64,000 nucleotides of DNA from an uncultured Lachnospiraceae bacterium (GTDB taxonomy: Bacteria > Bacillota > Clostridia > Lachnospirales > Lachnospiraceae), in assembly GCA_910584205.1 (NCBI GenBank), contig CAJUAA010000008.1, positions 1 to 64,000 on the forward strand, written 5' to 3'. The notes beneath the pieces are model-generated. The model saw only the letters and a program-made list of their open reading frames with translations. It was not told the origin of the DNA and did not search any database. The position numbers and the translations under genes were made by a program. Positions 45,317 to 54,107 of this stretch are shown here, one piece after another (position 1 is the first letter of the stretch; each line of letters starts with the position of its first letter).

Positions 45317-45877
45317 CTAATTAAAATCATTCATGGCTCTGTCCGGCCCTTCCGAAAGGACCGCAGCCGCCGCCATCACCGCCCTGTTGCATGCTTCCTG
45401 CATCTTCTGCGCATCCTCCGGCGAAAAGTGCCCCAGCACATAATCCGCCAGATCGTATCCTTCCGGCTTTTCGCCCACGCCCACCTTGATTCTGGGAAAT
45501 ACCTGCGTCCCCAGATGCCGGATGATGTCCTTGACGCCGTTGTGTCCGCCGGCGCTTCCCTTTTTCCGGATTCTCAGCTGGCCCGGTTCCAGCGAAATAT
45601 CGTCATAGATCACCAGAAGCTCACACTCCGGGTCTACCCGGTAATATTCCACCGCCTCCCGGATGCTCTCTCCGCTCAGGTTCATATAGGTCTGCGGCTT
45701 CATCAGGAGGACCTTCTGCCCCTCCACCATGCCCGTGCCGCACAGCGCTTTATGCTTTCTCTGCTCTACGGCGATCCCGTACCGGTCCGCCAATCCGTCC
45801 AGCACCCGAAAGCCCGTATTATGCCTTGTGTTCTCATATTTTCTGCCCGGATTCCCAAGTCCCGCAATGATATACAT
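45317..45877 (-). CDS. pth: Peptidyl-tRNA hydrolase
   Basis: Recycles peptidyl-tRNA that drops off the ribosome. The 186-residue enzyme has IIAGLGNPGRKYENTRHNTGF (catalytic histidine in RHN), LLMKPQTYMNLSGES, VIYDDISLEPGQLRIRKKGSAGGHNGVKDI and a terminal helical region. ATG at 45877 gives the conserved MYIIAGLGNPG start; the frame is open upstream but that part overlaps a terminator. It heads the operon pth-mfd-foldases-GH25-pncB. Confidence 0.96.
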   Translation of the reverse strand: MYIIAGLGNPGRKYENTRHNTGFRVLDGLADRYGIAVEQRKHKALCGTGMVEGQKVLLMKPQTYMNLSGESIREAVEYYRVDPECELLVIYDDISLEPGQLRIRKKGSAGGHNGVKDIIRHLGTQVFPRIKVGVGEKPEGYDLADYVLGHFSPEDAQKMQEACNRAVMAAAAVLSEGPDRAMNDFN

Positions 45878-45992
45878 ATTCCGTCCATCCTCTGTTTTTC
45901 TCTGATCCCATGTGTATTTTACATGACAGAGTTCCTTTTGGCAACCCCGCACCCGGACCCTCTCCCAAAAAAGTACCCTGATTTTTGTCCGC

Positions 45993-46024
45993 CCAAAAAG
46001 AGACGCCGCTTCCTGCGGCGTCTC
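45993..46024 (-). terminator. Terminator of spoVG
   Basis: GAGACGCCGC / GCGGCGTCTC 10-bp stem at 46000-46024 with a 5-base loop, followed on the minus strand by TTTTT. Confidence 0.9.
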
Positions 46025-46034
46025 CTCTTTTGTA

Positions 46035-46307
46035 CTACTCTTCTGCACCCTCTGCCACCGTTTCTTTATACCGGTCCAGTATCATGGTCTGTATAAAGTC
46101 CCTGGTAGCGGAATTGATCGGATGAGCGATATCGCGATATTCCCCATCGGAGGCTTTCCTGCTCGGCATGGCGATAAACAGGCCTTTCTCTCCCTCGATG
46201 ACCTTGATATCGTGAACTACAAACTCCTCGTCGATGGTGATGGACACCACCGCTTTCATCTTCCCTTCTTTTGCAACCTTACGAATTCGCACATCTGTAA
46301 TTTTCAT
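46035..46307 (-). CDS. spoVG: Septation/sporulation regulator SpoVG
   Basis: A 90-residue SpoVG protein, a nucleic-acid-binding regulator of septation and sporulation-related genes. The start MKITDVRIRKV, the strand VSITIDEEFVVHDIKVIEG, and FIAMPSRKASDGEYRDIAHPI are near-canonical. ATG at 46307 has AAAGGGG upstream. A terminator directly below separates it from pth. It lies 42 bases below glgD and may be co-transcribed with the glycogen genes or have its own promoter. Confidence 0.95.
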   Translation of the reverse strand: MKITDVRIRKVAKEGKMKAVVSITIDEEFVVHDIKVIEGEKGLFIAMPSRKASDGEYRDIAHPINSATRDFIQTMILDRYKETVAEGAEE

Positions 46308-46349
46308 AATAAAACCCCTTTGCACACCTGCTGAATCCTGAACCCAGGC

Positions 46350-47468
46350 CTACATTATATATCTTTCATTTTTCTCGATGACCACCCGGACGCCTTCCTC
46401 GCCCACGTAACGGGAGTTGGCGCGGATCGTATCCCTGCTCTCCACTATACAGTTCTCGATATAGGTATTGTCACCAAGATATACGTCATTCAGAATGATG
46501 GAATTCCTGATCACACAGTTATTCCCCACGAATACCTTTTTGAAAAGGACCGAATGCTCCACCGTCCCGTTGATAATGCACCCGCTGGCCACCAGACTGT
46601 TCTTCACATTGGAACCTGCATTGTATTTGGCCGGCGGAAGATCCTGTACCTTGGAATACACATCCGGATATTCCTGAAGGAAATGCCTCCTGACATCCGG
46701 CTTCAGGAAGTCCATGTTGGTCTGATAATAGGACTCCACGGACGAAATACTGTTCCAGTAGCTGTCCATCCGGTAGGCGTAGATCTTTTTCACATTCTTA
46801 TAACGGATCAGGATGTCCCGCACAAAATCATAACGGTCCTCCTGCGCGCACTTCTCGATGAGTTCGATCAGCTGGCGCCTGCGGATGATATAGATGCCGC
46901 AGGACACCAGTGTGGCATCCGTCATCATGGGCTTCTCTTCCATGTCGATCAGCCGTCCGCTTCCGTCGTCCTTGACCACGCCGAACCGGCTCATGTCCGT
47001 GCCTTCCGGCATCTCCTTACATACGACCGTAATGTCCGCTTTCTTTTCAATATGGTACTCCAGCACCTTATTGTAATCCATTTTGTAGACACCGTCGCCG
47101 GAAGCGATGACCACGTAGGGTTCATGGCTCTGCTTCAGCCAGTCCAGATTCTGATAGATGCAGTCCGCGGTTCCTCTGTACCAGAAATTATTGTCCGCCG
47201 TCACCATGGGAGTGAAAATGTACAGGCCTCCCTGTTTTCTTCCGAAATCCCACCATTTGGAGGAACTCAGGTGCTCGTTCAGGGAACGGGAATTATACTG
47301 GGTCAGTACCGCCACCTTCTGCACATGGGAATTGGACATGTTGCTCAGTGAAAAATCGATGCCCCGATAGCTTCCGGCCACCGGCATGGCCGCTATGGCG
47401 CGCTTGCTCGATAATTCCTTCATCCTGTGATTATTGCCGCCTGCTAAAATAAGACCTATCGCTCTCAT
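46350..47468 (-). CDS. glgD: GlgD subunit of glucose-1-phosphate adenylyltransferase
   Basis: A 372-residue GlgC paralogue found in Firmicutes as a partner subunit. The nucleotidyltransferase domain begins GLILAGGNNHRMKELSSKRAIAAMPV; the pyrophosphorylase signature is altered relative to GlgC, which fits a reduced-activity or modulatory role. The C-terminal left-handed beta-helix (from about residue 290: VKNSLVASGCIINGTVEHSVLF) is present. Its ATG overlaps the glgC stop by one base (TAATG). Confidence 0.93.
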   Translation of the reverse strand: MRAIGLILAGGNNHRMKELSSKRAIAAMPVAGSYRGIDFSLSNMSNSHVQKVAVLTQYNSRSLNEHLSSSKWWDFGRKQGGLYIFTPMVTADNNFWYRGTADCIYQNLDWLKQSHEPYVVIASGDGVYKMDYNKVLEYHIEKKADITVVCKEMPEGTDMSRFGVVKDDGSGRLIDMEEKPMMTDATLVSCGIYIIRRRQLIELIEKCAQEDRYDFVRDILIRYKNVKKIYAYRMDSYWNSISSVESYYQTNMDFLKPDVRRHFLQEYPDVYSKVQDLPPAKYNAGSNVKNSLVASGCIINGTVEHSVLFKKVFVGNNCVIRNSIILNDVYLGDNTYIENCIVESRDTIRANSRYVGEEGVRVVIEKNERYIM

Positions 47469-48739
47469 TATCTCTCACCTGCCTTAATCAATGTCTCGCC
47501 GCTCGCAAGTATTCCGCCCGGATAATCCAGGCTCTCCGTCTTACCGGAGACCGCAGTGTTCCGGCCGATCTGTACCCCAGGCGGAATCACCGTATTCTCG
47601 CCGACGGTCACAAGGCCGAAAGAATATACCTTCGGATTGACCCGGTTGGGAACATCTTCTCCCACGCCGAATATACAGTTCTCGCCGATGGTCACTTCCT
47701 CCGCAATGATGGACCGGTCGATCTGGCAGCCCGGGCCGATGACCGTGTTCTTCATGACGATGGAATCTCTCACCACTGCGCCCTTTCCAACCGTTACGCC
47801 CGCACCGATGACGGAATTGATGACCGTCCCCTCAATGGTGGAATTGCCGCAGACGATACTCCGCTCGATAAATCCGTCCTCCGACACGTACAGCGGCGGC
47901 ACCGCATCGCTCTTGGTGTAGATCTTCCAGAACTCCTCATACAGGTTGAACTCGGGAATGATATTGATCAGCTCCATGTTCGCTTCCCAGTAGGAGCCCA
48001 GCGTCCCCACGTCCTTCCAGTAGCCGTTGTACTCATAGGCAAAGAGGCGTTCCCCTTTCTCAAGGCACTCCGGCAGGATATGCTTTCCGAAATCGCAGTT
48101 CGGCACGTCCCTCATCCGGATAAGCGCTTCCCTCAAAAGCTTCCAGGTGAAAATATAAATCCCCATGGAAGCCAGATTGCTCCGCGGGTTCGCAGGTTTT
48201 TCCTCAAACTCGCTGATCTGCCCGTTCTCGTCCGTGATCACAACACCGAACCGGCTTGCCTCCTCCCATGGAACCGGCATGCACGCAATCGTAACCGCCG
48301 CGTTATTCTCCTTATGGTACTCCAGCATCACTTCATAATCCATCTTGTAGATGTGGTCACCGGAAAGGATCAGCACATAATCCGGATTGTATGTATCGAT
48401 ATAATCGATGTTCTGGTAGATGGCATTGGCCGTACCGGAGTACCAGTCGCTTCCTGCGCTCTTTTCATAAGGAGAGAGGACGGTGACTCCGCCGTTATTG
48501 CGGTCCAGATCCCACGGCATGCCGATACCGATATGTGTATTCAGGCGCAGCGGCTGATACTGCGTCAGGACACCTACCGTATCTATCCCTGAGTTGATAC
48601 AGTTGCTGAGAGGGAAATCAATAATACGGTATTTACCGCCGAAGGCAACTGCCGGTTTTGCCACTTTTGCAGTAAGTACACCCAGTCTGCTTCCCTGCCC
48701 GCCTGCCAAAAGCATGGCTATCATTTCTTTTTTAATCAC
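47468..48739 (-). CDS. glgC: Glucose-1-phosphate adenylyltransferase (GlgC)
   Basis: Makes ADP-glucose for glycogen. The 423-residue protein has MLLAGGQGSRLGVLTAKVAKPAVAFGGKYR (ATP/effector and catalytic region; quoted only as its first part LAGGQGSRLG), FPLSNCINSGI, LSGDHIYKMDY and FEEKP, with a C-terminal beta-helix. The start is a GTG at 48739 with AGAGGTG upstream, giving the family N-terminus MIKKEMIAML; open frame further upstream is AT-rich promoter DNA. It is preceded by a good promoter at 48783-48811. Confidence 0.94.
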   Translation of the reverse strand: MIKKEMIAMLLAGGQGSRLGVLTAKVAKPAVAFGGKYRIIDFPLSNCINSGIDTVGVLTQYQPLRLNTHIGIGMPWDLDRNNGGVTVLSPYEKSAGSDWYSGTANAIYQNIDYIDTYNPDYVLILSGDHIYKMDYEVMLEYHKENNAAVTIACMPVPWEEASRFGVVITDENGQISEFEEKPANPRSNLASMGIYIFTWKLLREALIRMRDVPNCDFGKHILPECLEKGERLFAYEYNGYWKDVGTLGSYWEANMELINIIPEFNLYEEFWKIYTKSDAVPPLYVSEDGFIERSIVCGNSTIEGTVINSVIGAGVTVGKGAVVRDSIVMKNTVIGPGCQIDRSIIAEEVTIGENCIFGVGEDVPNRVNPKVYSFGLVTVGENTVIPPGVQIGRNTAVSGKTESLDYPGGILASGETLIKAGER

Positions 48740-48782
48740 GTTATCACCTCTTGCTGTAACATTATAATGCTTCGACGACATC

Positions 48783-48811
48783 ATTATATCATACCTTTTG
48801 TAAATAGTGAA
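48783..48811 (-). promoter_or_regulatory. Promoter of glgC-glgD
   Basis: TTCACT (48806-48811) and TATAAT (48783-48788) on the minus strand, 17-base spacer, about 45 bases before the GTG start. Confidence 0.75.
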
Positions 48812-48968
48812 CATTTTAACGCAAAAATGTTCCCGTTTTTTTAACATTATGCGATATATTCCGACTGGAAACACCCGTTTCTTCTGCTTCTTTCGTTATA
48901 TTTTTTCTGTTTTCCCGATCGTTTTCAGCATTTTTTATAAGCGCCGCCATTTTTCCCTGCCCGGGACA

Positions 48969-48996
48969 TTGATTTTTTCACCGGGTGCAGTATAAT
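48969..48996 (+). promoter_or_regulatory. Promoter of murC
   Basis: TTGATT (48969-48974) and TATAAT (48991-48996) with a 16-base spacer. GGAGAG and the murC ATG follow within 36 bases. The rest of 48812-48968 is AT-rich and holds no credible gene. Confidence 0.75.
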
Positions 48997-49031
48997 AATA
49001 GAAACAATCATACGGGAAAAGGAGAGATTTC

Positions 49032-50414
49032 ATGTATCAGATAGATTTTCAAACACCCATACACGTCCATTTTATCGGCATCGGAGGCATCAGCATGAGC
49101 GGCCTGGCCCAGATTCTTCTGAAGAAGGGCTTCCCCGTATCCGGCTCCGATTCCGCCAAGTCCGCCCTGACCGAACAGCTTGCAGATCTGGGCGCCCGCA
49201 TCGTATACGGACAGAAGGCGGAGAACATCACCGACGACATCCAGGCAGTAGTCTACACGGCGGCCATCCATCCGGACAATCCGGAATACGCTGCCGCCCG
49301 GGCAGCCGGCATCCCCATGATTACCAGAGCGGAGCTTCTGGGACAGATCATGCGCAACTTCGAGACTGCCATCGCCGTGGCCGGAACCCACGGCAAGACC
49401 ACCACCACCTCCATGCTGGCGGCCATCCTTCTGGCGGCCGAAAAGGACCCCACGGTCTCCGTGGGCGGGATTCTGCCCGAGATCGGCGGAAATATCCGCA
49501 CCGGCAGCTCCGGCGTCTTCCTGACTGAGGCGTGCGAGTACACCAACAGCTATCTGTCCTTCTTCCCCACGGTCAGCGTCATCCTGAACATCGAGGAGGA
49601 CCACATGGATTTCTTCAAGGACCTGGAGGATATCCGTTCTTCCTTCCATCGCTTTGCCGCCCTTCTCCCCGAAGACGGCCTGCTGGTGCTGAACAGCGGC
49701 ATCCCCGCGCCGGAAGAGATTGTAAAAGACATAAAGGCGCGTGTCGCCACCTGCGGTCTGAAAGGAACCGAGGACTATACTGTCTCCGGAGAGATTTCCT
49801 GGGATGACAGAGGCTGCGCATCCTTCGCACTCTGCCGCAGAGGCGAAACCATGGGGCCGGTCACGCTGCACGTCCCCGGACGCCACAACGTAGCCAATGC
49901 CCTGGCCGCCCTGGCCGTATCCCTGGAGACCGGCATTCCTTTTCCACAGGCCGCTTCCGGGCTGTCCGCCTTTCACGGCACGGACCGCCGGTTCCAGTAC
50001 AAGGGGGAGGTGAACGGCGTCACCGTCATCGACGATTACGCCCATCATCCCACCGAGATCCGGGCAACGCTGCAGGCGGCCGCCGCTTATCCCCACCGGG
50101 AGCTCTGGTGCGTCTTCCAGCCCCACACCTACACCCGGACAAAGGCGTTCCTCACGGACTTCGCAGACGCCCTCTCCCATGCGGACCATGTGGTGCTGAC
50201 GGACATCTACGCCGCCAGGGAAGTGAACACGCTGGGAATCAGTTCCGGCATGCTGCAGGAAGAACTGCTGAAAAAGGGCACAGACTGCTCTTATTTTTCC
50301 AGTTTTGCGGAAATCGAAAAATTTTTATCGAAAAAATGTATGCACGGTGACCTGTTGATAACTATGGGGGCGGGAGATGTGCTGAAAATTGGTGAAAATC
50401 TGCTTTCCAGATAA
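49032..50414 (+). CDS. murC: UDP-N-acetylmuramate--L-alanine ligase
   Basis: Adds the first amino acid of the peptidoglycan stem peptide. The 460-residue Mur ligase shows the N-terminal HFIGIGGISMSGLAQIL, the ATP loop GTHGKTTTTSM near residue 119, NIEEDHMDFF, RRFQYKGEVNGVTVIDDYAHHPTEI and QPHTYTR. Start and ribosome site (GGAGAG) are clear. It is alone in front of the replication genes, separated by a 316-base gap that contains DnaA-box pairs. Confidence 0.96.
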   Translation: MYQIDFQTPIHVHFIGIGGISMSGLAQILLKKGFPVSGSDSAKSALTEQLADLGARIVYGQKAENITDDIQAVVYTAAIHPDNPEYAAARAAGIPMITRAELLGQIMRNFETAIAVAGTHGKTTTTSMLAAILLAAEKDPTVSVGGILPEIGGNIRTGSSGVFLTEACEYTNSYLSFFPTVSVILNIEEDHMDFFKDLEDIRSSFHRFAALLPEDGLLVLNSGIPAPEEIVKDIKARVATCGLKGTEDYTVSGEISWDDRGCASFALCRRGETMGPVTLHVPGRHNVANALAALAVSLETGIPFPQAASGLSAFHGTDRRFQYKGEVNGVTVIDDYAHHPTEIRATLQAAAAYPHRELWCVFQPHTYTRTKAFLTDFADALSHADHVVLTDIYAAREVNTLGISSGMLQEELLKKGTDCSYFSSFAEIEKFLSKKCMHGDLLITMGAGDVLKIGENLLSR

Positions 50415-50612
50415 AGTTATCCACATTATCCACATGTTTATCAACATCATAAGTTGTATAGGCATGTGGATGTTTTCGTGGATAATACATTTACATAATA
50501 TTTTACAGGACTTTGTCGAAAAATGTCCGTTTTTCCCCGTTTTCTGCCATTTCCTGTCGAAAATGGTTTCCCATAATCCCTTCTTTCCACAAAGTTATCC
50601 ACATTATCCACA
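50413..50612 (+). promoter_or_regulatory. DnaA-box cluster upstream of the dnaD-dnaC-like genes
   Basis: Perfect TTATCCACA boxes occur at 50417-50425, 50426-50434, 50595-50603 and 50604-50612, as two abutting tandem pairs within an identical 22-bp repeat (50413-50434 and 50591-50612). Weaker boxes are TTATCAACA at 50438-50446 and, inverted, CGTGGATAA at 50477-50485. An AT-rich stretch (50481-50510) lies between the pairs. DnaA binding is a strong inference; whether the site regulates the genes, titrates DnaA or supports initiation is open. Confidence 0.75.
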
Positions 50613-50730
50613 AAGTTACACACCTGTGTTTTCCAGACCCCGTCCGTCCGCCGGGCCTGTTTTCTTTTTGGAACGGGTGTGCTATAATCAAAAAACAGAG
50701 TACAGATATACACAGAACAGGAGTTCAGAC

Positions 50731-51777
50731 ATGAGCCAGTTTATCCTGAAAACGGAGATTCCCGCCGGAATGACCGGGGTCCCCAACCTTTTTCTCGACT
50801 ATTATATGCCCGCGGCCAACGGAGAATATGTCAAGGTCTATCTCTATCTGCTCCGGGCCCTTCACCATACCTCCCGGGAACTGTCCGTCTCCTCGCTGGC
50901 GGACGCCCTGGACCATACGGAGAGCGACATCCTCCGGGCGCTCAAATACTGGGAAAAGCAGAAGCTGCTGCGGCTGGAGTGCAGCGCCTCAAAGGAACTC
51001 CAGGGCATCTATCTGCTGGAGATCCCCATGCCGGAAGGGCAGACCGAACCGCTCATACCGGAAGAGAGGTCTTTGTCTCCCGCTTCGGCTCCGTCTCCGG
51101 CCGTCCCCGCCCGGCGCTCCTACAGCCGGGAAGAGATCGCCGGCTTCTCGGAGCAGGCACAGTGTCGGCAGCTTTTGTTCGTATGCGAGCAGTATCTGAA
51201 GAAATCCCTGTCTCCGTCGGAGATCGAGACACTGCTCTACTTCTACGACCAGCTGCATTTCTCCGCGGATCTGATCGAATACCTGGTGGAATACTGCGTC
51301 TGCAAGGGAAGCCGGAGCATCCACTACATCGAGACGGTCGCCCTGGCCTGGGCGGAAGCCGGGATCACCACGGTCTCCCAGGCAAGAGAGCGGACCACCA
51401 CCTATACAAGAGGGTGTTTTGCCATTATGAAGGCATTCGGCATCGGCGACCGCAACCCGGTGGAGCCGGAACTGAAATACATCGAAACATGGCTCCATAC
51501 CTACGATTTTACCCTGGAGCTGGTACTGGAAGCGTGCAGGCGGACCATGGAGCGGCTGCACCGGCCCAGCTTCGAATACGCCGACCGGATCCTGAAGAAA
51601 TGGACGGAACAGAAGGTACATACCCTGGCGGACGTGACCGCCCTGGACCAGGCCCACAAAGGCCGCTCCGGGCAGAAAAAAGCGGACAGGCCTGTGAAAC
51701 CCACCGGATTTTCCAATTTTGAACAGAGAGACTATGATTTTGACGAGCTGGAAAAACAGCTCCTTCAGAGCCAGTAG
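50731..51777 (+). CDS. DnaD/DnaB-like replication initiation protein
   Basis: A 348-residue primosomal protein. The N-terminal part (residues 1-90) resembles a winged-helix DnaD domain (YMPAANGEYVKVYLYLLRAL, SLADALDHTESDILRALKYW). A DnaD/DnaB2 helical domain occurs twice, roughly residues 130-210 and 225-300, and the protein ends with the YDFDELEKQLL motif. It would remodel DNA and help load the helicase together with the next gene. AGGAG precedes ATG 50731; upstream open frame is only the AT-rich DnaA-box region. Confidence 0.88.
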   Translation: MSQFILKTEIPAGMTGVPNLFLDYYMPAANGEYVKVYLYLLRALHHTSRELSVSSLADALDHTESDILRALKYWEKQKLLRLECSASKELQGIYLLEIPMPEGQTEPLIPEERSLSPASAPSPAVPARRSYSREEIAGFSEQAQCRQLLFVCEQYLKKSLSPSEIETLLYFYDQLHFSADLIEYLVEYCVCKGSRSIHYIETVALAWAEAGITTVSQARERTTTYTRGCFAIMKAFGIGDRNPVEPELKYIETWLHTYDFTLELVLEACRRTMERLHRPSFEYADRILKKWTEQKVHTLADVTALDQAHKGRSGQKKADRPVKPTGFSNFEQRDYDFDELEKQLLQSQ

Positions 51778-51786
51778 GAGGAAGAC

Positions 51787-52803
51787 ATGCCGCTGACGAA
51801 CAAGCAGTACGACGCCATCATGCGCATCTATGACCGAAGACAATACAGGAATTACCGTACCCAGTGCGCCCGCCGGGAAGAGATCCTTCAGAAGATCCCG
51901 GACATCGGGCGCATCGAGGCGGAGATCACCGCAAAGAGCCTGCAGCACGCCGAGCAGCTCTACGACGTGCAGGGAGCGGATCCGAAAGCAGAGCAGAAGC
52001 AGATCCTCTCCAGCCTGCAGCAGGAACTCCTCCTGCTCCGGGCGGAGAAGGAACGGCTCCTTCAGAAAGCCGGATATCCCGCCGATTATATGGAAATGCC
52101 CTGCACCTGCCCGGACTGTCGGGACACGGGTTATGTGGGCCGCAGAAAATGCCGCTGTTTTCAGAGGGAGGAGATCCGGCTTCTCTATTCGTCCTCCCGC
52201 CTGGAGGACATTCTGGCAAAAGAGAACTTTTCCACCCTGTCCATGGAGGTATACGACGAGGAACAGCGGGCGGCCATGCCCGGCATCCTGAACGTCTGCC
52301 GGGATTTTGTGGACACCTTTGCGGACAGTTTCAAAAATCTGCATTTTTACGGGCCTGTGGGCACCGGCAAGACTTTTTTGTCCAACTGCATTGCAAAGGA
52401 GCTGCTGGACCGGGGGTATTCCGTCGTCTATTTTACGTCCTTTCAGTTTTTTGAGCAGTTCTCCGGCTTCGGGAACGGGGAACCGGGCGGAAGGACCGCG
52501 TATCAGGAACCGCTTCTGGAAAGCGACCTTCTCATTCTGGACGATCTGGGCACGGAACTTGCCAACACCTTTACCGTGTCCCGGCTGTTCCAGATCCTCA
52601 ACGAACGGGCGCTCCGGAGGCGTTCCACGATCCTCTCCACCAACCTGTCCCCGAAGGATTTCCGGGATATTTACAGCGAACGTGTGTTCTCCCGGATTAC
52701 CAGTTCCTATACGCTTGTGAAATTTACGGGAAGCGACATCCGCATCCGCAAAAAAATTGCCCGTTCCCGTCAAAATCCCTTGACGATGTCCGGGGAGAGA
52801 TGA
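51787..52803 (+). CDS. DnaC/DnaI-like helicase loader ATPase
   Basis: A 338-residue AAA+ helicase loader. A cysteine cluster (CTCPDCRDTGYVGRRKCRCF, about residues 110-130) resembles the zinc-binding N-terminal part of DnaI. The AAA+ core has Walker A GPVGTGKTFL, Walker B DLLILDDLG and sensor STNLSPKDF. The ribosome site GGAGGA lies just after the dnaD-like stop, 9 bases away, so the pair is translationally linked. Confidence 0.92.
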   Translation: MPLTNKQYDAIMRIYDRRQYRNYRTQCARREEILQKIPDIGRIEAEITAKSLQHAEQLYDVQGADPKAEQKQILSSLQQELLLLRAEKERLLQKAGYPADYMEMPCTCPDCRDTGYVGRRKCRCFQREEIRLLYSSSRLEDILAKENFSTLSMEVYDEEQRAAMPGILNVCRDFVDTFADSFKNLHFYGPVGTGKTFLSNCIAKELLDRGYSVVYFTSFQFFEQFSGFGNGEPGGRTAYQEPLLESDLLILDDLGTELANTFTVSRLFQILNERALRRRSTILSTNLSPKDFRDIYSERVFSRITSSYTLVKFTGSDIRIRKKIARSRQNPLTMSGER

Positions 52804-52866
52804 TATAAAGGACTCAGCAGAATCTTAACTCAGTGTTCTTATACACAGCATGGAGGATTTTAACAT

Positions 52867-54051
52867 ATGAACATTCAACGCAGCGAACGTGTTCTGGAAA
52901 CCATCCCTGTAGGCGCTCTCGGCATCATTCCTCTGCCAAGCTGCCGGGAACTGGGAGAAAAGGTCAACGACTACCTGGTGCAGTGGCGCCGGGAAAGCGT
53001 CAACGAGCACAAGCATACCATCGCCTTTCAGGGCTACGAGCAGGATTCTTATCTGGTAGAGGCGAAGGTGCCGCGCTTCGGCTCCGGGGAAGCCAAGGGC
53101 ATCGTACAGGAATCGGTCCGGGGACGCGACCTGTATCTCATGGTGGATGTGTGCAACCACAGCCTGACCTATTCCCTGTGCGGGAAGACCAATCATATGT
53201 CGCCGGATGACCACTATCAGGACCTGAAGCGGATCATCGCCGCCTGTGCCGGCAAGGCAAGACGGATCACGGTCATCATGCCGTTCCTCTATGAAAGCCG
53301 CCAGCATAAACGCTCCACCCGGGAATCCCTGGACTGCGCGCTGGCGCTCAGGGAGCTGACCCGCATGGGCGTGGACAATATCCTCACCTTTGACGCCCAC
53401 GATCCCCGTGTGCAGAACGCGATTCCGCTGAACGGTTTTGAGACCATACAGCCCGCCTACCAGTTTGCCAAGGCGCTGCTGGGCAACGTGCCGGACCTGC
53501 AGATCGACAGCGACCATCTGATGGTGGTCAGTCCCGACGAAGGCGGCATGAGCCGCGCAATCTACATTGCCAACGTTCTGGGCGTGGATATGGGCATGTT
53601 CTACAAGCGCCGGGATTATTCGAAGGTCGTCAAGGGACGCAATCCCATTGTGGCCCACGAATTCCTCGGCAGCAACGTGGAAGGGAAGGACATCATCGTC
53701 ATCGACGACATGATCTCCTCCGGCGAAAGCATGATCGAGGTGGCGGGCAAACTGAAGGAACTGCACGCAGGCAGGATCTTCCTCTATTCCACTTTCGGCC
53801 TGTTCACCAACGGCATGGAACGTTTTGACCGCGCTTATGAAGAGGGGCTGTTCTACCGCCTGCTGACCACCAATCTGGTCTATCAGACGCCCGAACTTCT
53901 GGAACGGCCTTATTACATCTCCTGCGACATGAGCAAGTATATCGCCCTGCTGATCGACACGCTGAACCACGACGCTTCCATCAGCAGCCTTCTCGACCCG
54001 TTTGACCGTATCCACCGTCTTCTGGAAAAGTACAGGAACGGACAATTATAA
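52867..54051 (+). CDS. Ribose-phosphate pyrophosphokinase-like protein (long form)
   Basis: Probably makes PRPP from ribose-5-phosphate and ATP. The 394-residue length is about 75 more than the common class I enzyme. The PRPP-binding loop is IIVIDDMISSGESMIEVA near residue 280. The KRRDYSKVVKGRNP segment corresponds to the flexible loop, and MPFLYESRQHKR replaces the usual YxxYARQDRK with only the last basic residues kept. The phosphoribosyl core is sound, but specificity may differ. A terminator lies directly below. Confidence 0.82.
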   Translation: MNIQRSERVLETIPVGALGIIPLPSCRELGEKVNDYLVQWRRESVNEHKHTIAFQGYEQDSYLVEAKVPRFGSGEAKGIVQESVRGRDLYLMVDVCNHSLTYSLCGKTNHMSPDDHYQDLKRIIAACAGKARRITVIMPFLYESRQHKRSTRESLDCALALRELTRMGVDNILTFDAHDPRVQNAIPLNGFETIQPAYQFAKALLGNVPDLQIDSDHLMVVSPDEGGMSRAIYIANVLGVDMGMFYKRRDYSKVVKGRNPIVAHEFLGSNVEGKDIIVIDDMISSGESMIEVAGKLKELHAGRIFLYSTFGLFTNGMERFDRAYEEGLFYRLLTTNLVYQTPELLERPYYISCDMSKYIALLIDTLNHDASISSLLDPFDRIHRLLEKYRNGQL

Positions 54052-54058
54052 AACGACA

Positions 54059-54088
54059 CCCTGTTTCCGGAAACGGAAACGGGGTTTT
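54059..54088 (+). terminator. Terminator after the PRPP-synthetase-like gene
   Basis: CCCTGTTTCCG-GAAA-CGGAAACGGGG stem of 11 bp with a GAAA loop, followed by TTTTCT. It ends 20 bases before the next start codon, so some readthrough may still reach the ATP-grasp gene. Confidence 0.8.
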
Positions 54089-54107
54089 CTACCGAAATGA
54101 GGACCTT

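Noticed and set aside
50413..50730. Chromosomal replication origin
   Set aside because: DnaA boxes are dense, but dnaA, dnaN, gyrase genes and rpmH are not adjacent, so an oriC claim is not supported; reported only as a DnaA-box cluster.
50989..52773. An open frame of about 594 codons on the minus strand opposite the dnaD/dnaC-like genes
   Set aside because: Composition is typical of antisense shadows, and both plus-strand genes have full motifs.
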